This document shows, one piece after another, positions 22,221 through 27,314 of a stretch of DNA of 27,314 nt. Source of the stretch: Verrucomicrobiota bacterium (GTDB lineage Bacteria; Verrucomicrobiota; Verrucomicrobiia; Limisphaerales; AV2). How positions within the stretch are numbered: the stretch's first letter is position 1; each line of letters begins with the position of its first letter. Both the position numbers and the translations under genes were made by a program. Location: the NCBI GenBank assembly GCA_003218935.1, contig QHPA01000072.1, positions 1 through 27,314 of the forward strand, given 5' to 3'. The notes under the pieces were generated by a model. That model searched no databases. It saw only the letters and a program-made list of their open reading frames with translations, and was not told the DNA's origin.

Positions 22221-22249
22221 ATTGTTGAAGGTCAGCAGGCCGGAGTCGA
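22221..22249 (-). promoter_or_regulatory. Predicted promoter for proC
   Basis: On the minus strand TCGACT (22249-22244) and AACAAT (22226-22221) with a 17-base spacer; the -10 ends seven bases before ATG 22213. Another short or absent leader. Confidence 0.35.
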
Positions 22250-22335
22250 GCGTGAAAATTGCGAATGAGAAAAACTGGAGTGGCAGAGATCAGGTTCCCC
22301 TCTGCAGATTGGGAATGGCGAATCACCTCGGCGGA

Positions 22336-22542
22336 TTACAGAGCCATCGTCGAGTTGGATTGTCCAGGCAGGTTCACTCCCTGAGATTCAGGCACGAGGA
22401 TCGCCCGGCGCAGGCGGTGCGTGCGGATAAACTCCACCGCCTGGCGCCACGACTCAAACGAGCCTACTAGCTTTCCGTTTTCAAAAACCGAAATGCGTCC
22501 CGAAGGAGGTTCGGTATGTTGTTGCGGTTGTGAATCCACCAT
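22336..22542 (-). CDS. Small hypothetical protein
   Basis: 68 residues from ATG 22542. The middle (RISVFENGKLVGSFESWRQAVEFIRTHRLRRAILVPE) has a convincing alternation of strands and an amphipathic helix, and its codon use is like that of neighbouring genes, which is why I list it. No promoter or Shine-Dalgarno is clear, the last 13 residues are low complexity, and I recognise no family. It may be a chance frame. Confidence 0.4.
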   Translation of the reverse strand: MVDSQPQQHTEPPSGRISVFENGKLVGSFESWRQAVEFIRTHRLRRAILVPESQGVNLPGQSNSTMAL

Positions 22543-22958
22543 CGACTACAGCCCAAAAGCACCTTCCGTTCTCAGGCTGTCGCGAATCGGTATGAAATAG
22601 TGATAGCACGTTGTCTGGCAAGAGGTTTTGAGAAAGTCGCCCATCCGTTCCCCGACACCCCAAGGAGCGCGTTGCATTGCAAATCCAATGCTTGCGCAGG
22701 AGGATAATTTGCAAACTAAAGCAGTGCTTGTAGGGAGCATACCAGCCGTCCCGAGACCTGCGTTTCCCTTCGGCCGGTGGAATTGGAACCGAGATTGTTT
22801 GGGTTCGCTTGCTGGGAAAAGAGATCGCCGCATGGCGCCGTATGAGAATAACCAACCTGGAGTTCCGTGCCGCAGCGTTTCGGGACGGATCGGAAGCTTT
22901 CCTGGTCAGGGAATTGAGGCCATGTTGGGATCAATCCCGCTCAACATTGAACTCCCCG
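22543..22958. other. Gene-poor stretch between the small hypothetical and the Sel1 gene
   Basis: About 416 bases with no frame that looks coding: the possible short frames have irregular composition and no family resemblance. No tRNA or known RNA fold was recognised. It is less GC-rich than the genes around it. It could hold the 3' end of the Sel1-desaturase message, a small RNA, or the remains of a lost gene. Confidence 0.5.
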
Positions 22959-23498
22959 TCAACCTTCCTTGAGCCTGGCGGCGAACGCGGCAGAGCGGCG
23001 CAGACCTTCATCGAATTGTTCTGCCGTCAGAAGCAGGTTGACGCGTTCGAGGTGCGTCTCCGAGTCTTTGTAGCCTTGCTCCGCCGCCAGATTAAACCAC
23101 TTGAACGCTTCGATCCTTGCTTCGCCGGTACTGTCTTTGGACAAATCAAAGCTGTCGCGCTGACACCGCTTGCCCATTTGAAACTGCGCTCCGGCATCGC
23201 CCTGATCGGCGGCTCGGAGAAACCACTTGGCCGCTTCCGCCTGGTCTTTCGCCACGCCTTGTCCGTGGTCATACATCAGGGCAAGGTTGAATTGCGCCAG
23301 CGCATATCCCCGCTCGGCCGATTTCCGATACCATTTGGCGGCTTCGGAGTCGTCCTGTGCTTCGCCTGCACCGATGTCGTAGTTCACTGCCAGCGCGAAT
23401 TGCGTCTCAGCGTCAACCAAAGAGGAGTCGCTTTTGACGTGGGCTGAATCCGCGGCCCCATCGTGGCGAAAGAGTTTTCGATACCAGCTCTTGCTCAT
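22959..23498 (-). CDS. Sel1-repeat protein
   Basis: 179 residues, no signal peptide. Three Sel1-like (SLR, TPR-related) repeats: from about residue 30 (ETQFALAVNYDIGAGEAQ, DDSEAAKWYRKSAERGY), from about 66 (ALAQFNLALMYDHGQGVAKD, QAEAAKWFLRAADQGD), and from about 102 (AGAQFQMGKRC to EAFKWFNLAAEQGY), the last with a small insertion. Such repeats are protein-binding scaffolds; the partner is unknown. It starts 12 bases after the desaturase stop, so the two are likely co-transcribed. Confidence 0.88.
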   Translation of the reverse strand: MSKSWYRKLFRHDGAADSAHVKSDSSLVDAETQFALAVNYDIGAGEAQDDSEAAKWYRKSAERGYALAQFNLALMYDHGQGVAKDQAEAAKWFLRAADQGDAGAQFQMGKRCQRDSFDLSKDSTGEARIEAFKWFNLAAEQGYKDSETHLERVNLLLTAEQFDEGLRRSAAFAARLKEG

Positions 23499-23510
23499 GG
23501 CGCCAATGAC

Positions 23511-24662
23511 TCAAGCAAACTGCGTCTGCACCATCCCGTGAGCCTCCTGCCACTGCCGGATGGCAGCGCGAAGGTGAGCGGCGGCAGTTTCGAACTCGCG
23601 CCTCAGCTCGGCGATTTTTTCTCGCGACGCGGCAATTCTTTTTTCCGTGGCCAGCAGGTATTCGTTCTTGCGCCGTTCCCAGTTTTCGACCGCCTGGCGC
23701 AATCGTTCCTGGGCAGTTCGGAGCATGGCGTGCGTCCGTTCCGGAAGCTGGACCGCCTTGGCGTTCAACCGCGTTTCCAGTTGCCGTTGTTTTTCCGTGA
23801 TTTCCCGCAGCAGAATTTTTTCGGCGGGAACACGGCGCAGTTCGACGACGAGTCCAAGCCTGTGCAACAGCCAGATGGTCCATTTGGTGGGATCAAACTG
23901 CCAGGGCTTCACTCCATTGCGGTAGTCGAGCTGAAACTCGTGGTGAAAATTGTGGTAACCCTCGCCGAAAGTAAACAGGGCCATCCAGGCGCTGTCGCGC
24001 GCGGTGCAGCGGCTGGAATACGGTTGTTTGCCGATCGTGTGGCAAAGCGAATTGATGAAAAAAGTCATGTGCTGGACAACGACGACCCGGGCCATTCCCG
24101 CGATCAGGAAACCGCCCAACGCGGCGGGCCATCCGCCCCACGCCCATCCGATCGCCGTGGGCAGAGCGAAGCCGGTGAGGATGGCGATGAGGAAATAGTA
24201 GCGGTGCTGCCACAGCACCAGCCGGTCCCGCTGCAGGTCGGATACCTGGTTGTCCAGGCACGACTCCGGTTTCAGCTTGAAGAGAATCCAGCCGATGTGG
24301 GCGTGGAAAAAGCCTTTCGTGATGTCATAAGGATCGTCGTGCTGATCCACAAATTTATGGTGACGGCGATGGTCGGCGGCCCAGTGCAGGACCGAGTTTT
24401 CGAAAGCGGCGGCGCCGAACAACAGCGTGAACAAGCGCACTGGCCAGCTCGCCTGAAATGTTCGATGGGAAAAGAGGCGATGGTAGCCAAGCGTGATGCT
24501 GAGGCCGGTGCACACAAAAAAGGTAACGAACAGCGATGCCTGAAACCAGTCCAGGCCATAGCGCCACAGATAAGCCGGAACCGCCGTCAGCGTTGCGAGC
24601 AACGTGCCGATCAGAAACAGGCTGTTCTTCCAGTTAACGGACTTCCAGGGAATACGATTCAT
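23511..24662 (-). CDS. Fatty acid (acyl-CoA type) desaturase with a C-terminal coiled coil
   Basis: 383 residues from ATG 24662. Integral-membrane di-iron desaturase that puts a cis double bond in fatty acyl chains, usually at delta-9. All three histidine boxes are present: HRLFSH at 61-66, HRRHH at 98-102, HNFHH at 237-241. Hydrophobic segments lie near 15-35, 40-58, 75-92, 155-175 and 180-200. After residue about 275 the normal enzyme ends, but here about 95 more residues follow, rich in Glu, Arg, Lys, Gln and Ala (EKQRQLETRL to EKIAELRREFETAAAHLRAA), a predicted coiled coil. A longer TTG start at 24761 is in frame, but its extra 33 residues are polar and unlike the family. Co-transcribed with the Sel1 gene. 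Confidence 0.9.
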   Translation of the reverse strand: MNRIPWKSVNWKNSLFLIGTLLATLTAVPAYLWRYGLDWFQASLFVTFFVCTGLSITLGYHRLFSHRTFQASWPVRLFTLLFGAAAFENSVLHWAADHRRHHKFVDQHDDPYDITKGFFHAHIGWILFKLKPESCLDNQVSDLQRDRLVLWQHRYYFLIAILTGFALPTAIGWAWGGWPAALGGFLIAGMARVVVVQHMTFFINSLCHTIGKQPYSSRCTARDSAWMALFTFGEGYHNFHHEFQLDYRNGVKPWQFDPTKWTIWLLHRLGLVVELRRVPAEKILLREITEKQRQLETRLNAKAVQLPERTHAMLRTAQERLRQAVENWERRKNEYLLATEKRIAASREKIAELRREFETAAAHLRAAIRQWQEAHGMVQTQFA

Positions 24663-24921
24663 ACAAAATTTTGTTTCAACACCCGGCTTTACGACTGACT
24701 TCCTGCGTACAGTTTCGTGTTCATGACTGCTATTCACTTTAGATTGCCTGCTCCTTTCCAAACTGTTCCCGACCGCCGGGTTTCAAATCATCATTGAACT
24801 CATTTTCAACTGAAGATCCACCGTGCCTTGGAAGCAACAACGCATCTAAGTGCTTTAAATTGTGGACTCTTTTGGGGTGAATGCAACTGCTAAGTTCAGG
24901 GCCCCAGTGCGCCACAATGTC
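24663..24921. other. Intergenic region upstream of the desaturase gene
   Basis: About 259 bases between the desaturase start and the MFS stop, lower in GC than the genes. It should hold the desaturase promoter; TTGAAA words occur on the minus strand near 24675 and 24790, but no -10 in good register was found. No gene or terminator hairpin seen. Confidence 0.4.
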
Positions 24922-26193
24922 CTACCCCGAGCCGTTCAGCCGCCCATACTTGCGAATCTCCGGCCAGATCAGCGCTATGGCGATTACCACGAGGATTGTG
25001 CCGACGCCGCCGGAAACGACCGCGAAGACAGGCCCGAAAAAATTCGCAACAATCCCTGACTCACATTCACCGAGTTCGTTGGAGGCTCCAATGAAGAGGC
25101 TGTTCACTGCTGAGACGCGCCCGCGCACCGCGTCTGGTGTGAGCAACTGCACGAGTGTGTGGCGCACCACCACGCTTACATTGTCCGCCGCTCCGCACAC
25201 AATCAGCATCGCGAACGAAAACCAGAACCATTTGGAAAAGCCAAAGGCGATGGTGCCTGCTCCGAACAATGCGACTGACCAGAGCAACGCGCGTCCCGCC
25301 TTTTCCAGCGGTGGACGGTGTGCCAGGTACATCGCCGAGACAACGGAGCCAAACGGCAGCGCTGCGCGCAGGATGCCGAGGCCGTGCGGTCCTGCCTGCA
25401 AAATGTCTTTGGCGTAAATCGGCAGCAGCGCCGTTGCTCCGCCGAGGAGCACGGCAAACAGATCCAGGGTAATCGTGCCGAGAACGATTTTGGTGCGGTA
25501 AACAAATCTGAGTCCCGCCAGCAGGTTTGTCAGCGACATTTCCTCTTTGACCACTGTGCCGTGCCGGCTCCGCACTGCGGCAATCAATAAGAAGCAACCA
25601 ATCGTCGCCGCCGCGTTGATGGCGTAAACCACCGCCGCCCGGTGCGTAAGAGCAATCAACGCCCCGCCGGCAGCAGGCCCGATTACGGATGAGAAGTGAA
25701 ACGCGCCGGTGTTCCACGTCACGGCCCGCGAGAAAAGTCGCCGCGGCACAAGCTGCGTGAGGAACGCCTGACTTGCCGGCCAGAGAAACGCTCGCGCAAC
25801 ACCTGCGACGAAAAGGCACAAGTAAATCCACAAGACATTGGCATTTAGCGCGGAAACCACCGTCAGACAGACACTCGACAGCATGGCGACAAACACCATC
25901 GACAGAATAATCTTTTTGCGATCGTGATTTTCCGCCACGTGCCCCGCGGGAAGAAAGAAAAGGATGATCGGCAACATTTGGATCAGCCCGACCAACCCTA
26001 ACGCCAACGCCGACCGCGTCCGCTCGTAGAGTTCCCAACTCACTGCGACAGTCAGCATCTGTGCGCCCAGCGCAGCGATGAAGCGCCCGATCAAATAAAG
26101 CTTAAAACCCCGATTCCTGAGCACCGCGTAGGGACGATCATTTGCTGCTGCACCCATCGGCGCCGGGGGTTCGGATAACGGCCCGGAATCCAT
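24922..26193 (-). CDS. MFS transporter, EntS-like (MFS_3 family)
   Basis: 423 residues with about 12 hydrophobic segments, typical of a major facilitator. It resembles the enterobactin exporter EntS and macrolide efflux MefA group: NRGFKLYLIGRFIAALGAQM near 30, WELYERTRSALALGLVGLIQMLP, the loop 2-3 motif GHVAENHDRKKII near 85, RAFLWPASQAFLTQLVP near 133, and AVRGRVSAVNSLFIGASNELGECESG near the C-terminus. Substrate is unknown; efflux is likely. ATG 26193 gives a polar head (MDSGPLSEPPAPM), while ATG 26157 would remove it. It is divergent from the DUF1080 gene and its terminator was not seen. Confidence 0.88.
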   Translation of the reverse strand: MDSGPLSEPPAPMGAAANDRPYAVLRNRGFKLYLIGRFIAALGAQMLTVAVSWELYERTRSALALGLVGLIQMLPIILFFLPAGHVAENHDRKKIILSMVFVAMLSSVCLTVVSALNANVLWIYLCLFVAGVARAFLWPASQAFLTQLVPRRLFSRAVTWNTGAFHFSSVIGPAAGGALIALTHRAAVVYAINAAATIGCFLLIAAVRSRHGTVVKEEMSLTNLLAGLRFVYRTKIVLGTITLDLFAVLLGGATALLPIYAKDILQAGPHGLGILRAALPFGSVVSAMYLAHRPPLEKAGRALLWSVALFGAGTIAFGFSKWFWFSFAMLIVCGAADNVSVVVRHTLVQLLTPDAVRGRVSAVNSLFIGASNELGECESGIVANFFGPVFAVVSGGVGTILVVIAIALIWPEIRKYGRLNGSG

Positions 26194-26385
26194 CGTGTTG
26201 AAAACAAAGCACCATCACGTCCCAAACTCAAAACCAAACCTGGAATAAGACGTCCCCTCACACGCGGCTTGCCACAATTGGCCGCGGCTGGTAGCCATAC
26301 CACGAATCCCGCGCATGGCGTTCAAGCGCCGCAGCCGCCGGGTTGATCGAAATCAATGCACCAAACACTTCGAAAAGCGCACAAC

Positions 26386-27225
26386 ATGAAAACGAACGAA
26401 TGGATTCCGTTTCTTCTGGCCATTGTGGCTTCGAGCAGCGCCTTCGGCCTGCTGCGCGGAGCCGAGCACGCGCCGGTCGGTTACACCGACACGCCGATGT
26501 TGCCCGGCGGCAAGTGGCACGTGCACGATCCGGATCGTCCCCAGCCGAAGGTTGTTACGCCCGGCACCCTCAGCACGCCGGAGACGCCCGCCAAACCGCC
26601 GTCCGATGCCATCGTTTTGTTCGACGGCGCGGACCTGTCCAGGTGGCGCAACGACCACGCCGGACCTTCGCGTTGGGTCGTGCAGGAAGGCGCAATGACG
26701 GTCCCACCCAAGAAAGGCAAGGACACTCCGGCAGAAGACATCTGGACGAAGGAGGAGTTTGGCGACATTCAACTCCACCTTGAGTTTGCCACACCCGACC
26801 CGCCTCACGGCGACAGTCAGGAGCGGGGCAACAGCGGCGTCTTCCTGTTCGGTCGATACGAACTGCAGGTGCTCGACAGCTATCACAACCGCACTTACGC
26901 GGATGGCGGTTGCGCCGCGATTTACGGGCAATCTCCGCCATTGGTGAACGCCTCCCGTCCGCCGGGCGAATGGCAGACGTACGATGTCGTATTCATCGCG
27001 CCGCGTTTCAAAGACGGCAAACTGGAGTCCCCCGCTTACATCACGGTGTTTCACAACGGCGTTCTGGTGCAAAACCACACGGAGATACTCGGCGAAACGG
27101 GGCACAAAATTCTCGCGAAATACAAACCGCACGGTCCCCAGGGCCCGCTCAGGCTTCAGGACCACGGCAATCCCATTCGCTACCGCAACATTTGGGTTCG
27201 CCCCCTGAATATTTCCAACGAATAA
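26386..27225 (+). CDS. Secreted DUF1080 (3-keto-disaccharide hydrolase-like) protein
   Basis: 279 residues from ATG 26386. A signal peptide (WIPFLLAIVASSSAFGLL) sends it out of the cytoplasm. DUF1080 is a concanavalin-like jelly-roll fold that is greatly expanded in Verrucomicrobia and Planctomycetes; some members hydrolyse 3-keto-glycosides. Seen: IVLFDGADLSRWRN near 77, WVVQEGAMTV, FGDIQLHLEFATPDPP, GNSGVFLFGRYELQVLDSYHN near 148, GGCAAIYGQSPPLVNASRPPGEWQTYDV near 175, and the closing LRLQDHGNPIRYRNIWVRPL. All of the usual family blocks are there. ATG 26356 in frame would lengthen the signal peptide head by ten residues and cannot be ruled out. The next gene starts 30 bases on. Confidence 0.92.
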   Translation: MKTNEWIPFLLAIVASSSAFGLLRGAEHAPVGYTDTPMLPGGKWHVHDPDRPQPKVVTPGTLSTPETPAKPPSDAIVLFDGADLSRWRNDHAGPSRWVVQEGAMTVPPKKGKDTPAEDIWTKEEFGDIQLHLEFATPDPPHGDSQERGNSGVFLFGRYELQVLDSYHNRTYADGGCAAIYGQSPPLVNASRPPGEWQTYDVVFIAPRFKDGKLESPAYITVFHNGVLVQNHTEILGETGHKILAKYKPHGPQGPLRLQDHGNPIRYRNIWVRPLNISNE

Positions 27226-27255
27226 CAACCGCTTAACGTCAACCCCATCCTGCAA

Positions 27256-27314
27256 ATGAACAACTCACCCGCTTTCAACCGTTGCGCCAAACTTGCCGCG
27301 CTTTTCTGCCTTGC
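27256..27314 (+). CDS. Start of another secreted protein, cut by the window end
   Basis: ATG 27256 opens a frame that runs off the window after 19 codons. The residues (MNNSPAFNRCAKLAALFCLA) look like the beginning of a signal peptide. It follows the DUF1080 gene closely on the same strand, so the two probably share a message. Nothing more can be said. Confidence 0.5.
   Translation, partial: MNNSPAFNRCAKLAALFCL

Noticed and set aside
22628..22972. A 114-codon plus-strand frame and overlapping minus-strand frames in the gene-poor stretch
   Set aside because: Irregular composition, no start signal and no family resemblance.
25067..26038. A 323-codon frame opposing or overlapping the MFS gene
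   Set aside because: It is a second reading frame on the same strand as the MFS gene, which has a full set of membrane helices and family motifs.
1..27314. tRNA, rRNA, CRISPR, toxin-antitoxin, phage or transposon genes
   Set aside because: Looked for on both strands by eye; no cloverleaf-like T-arm, spaced direct repeats, integrase or transposase motifs were found.

Overview
The window reads as chromosomal DNA from a free-living Gram-negative bacterium with GC-rich coding sequence, most likely a Verrucomicrobiota member of the Pedosphaera/Limisphaera kind. This placement is an inference. It rests on a DUF1080 secreted sugar hydrolase, a DUF1573 protein carrying a haem domain, a short-tailed zinc-type L31, the repeat families seen between genes, and the near absence of Shine-Dalgarno sequences. 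No rRNA, tRNA, CRISPR, phage, transposase or plasmid function was found.

Layout. 1-3.1 kb: the 3' end of a sarcosine oxidase-like gene, a glcD-type FAD oxidase that lacks an internal segment, and a cyclic-nucleotide-binding histidine kinase. 3.2-6.5 kb: mutL and tig, convergent with a 7-base gap. 6.8-13.1 kb, all rightward: an MnmC-like methyltransferase, a tRNA-dihydrouridine synthase, an RluE-like pseudouridine synthase, cysS, a DUF1573-cytochrome c fusion, tmk and rpsT, ended by a good intrinsic terminator. 13.2-16.1 kb, leftward: prmC (broken), murA, a small membrane protein and a frameshifted zinc-ribbon gene. 16.2-19.8 kb, rightward: a LysM-like secreted coiled-coil protein, two small membrane proteins, rpmE, a terminator, prfA and a HAD phosphatase. 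20.0-26.2 kb, leftward: an AI-2E family permease, proC, a small hypothetical, a gene-poor stretch, a Sel1-repeat protein, a fatty acid desaturase and an MFS transporter. 26.4 kb to the end, rightward: a DUF1080 protein and the first codons of another secreted protein.

How it fits together. Much of the content serves translation: tRNA and rRNA modification (MnmC-like, Dus, RluE), cysteine charging, S20, L31, RF1, the RF1/RF2 methyltransferase PrmC, and trigger factor. The rest is DNA repair, nucleotide supply, cell-wall precursor synthesis, proline synthesis and lipid desaturation.

What stands out is not a new gene cassette. (1) Eight genes at apparent transcription-unit starts have a -10-like hexamer ending 5-8 bases before the start codon, usually with a -35-like hexamer 15-18 bases further upstream and no Shine-Dalgarno, which suggests widespread leaderless transcription. 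(2) Three genes look damaged (glcD, prmC and the zinc-ribbon gene), from real decay or assembly error. (3) Several structured or tandem repeats sit between or inside genes. I found no convincing undescribed defence, mobile or biosynthetic system.
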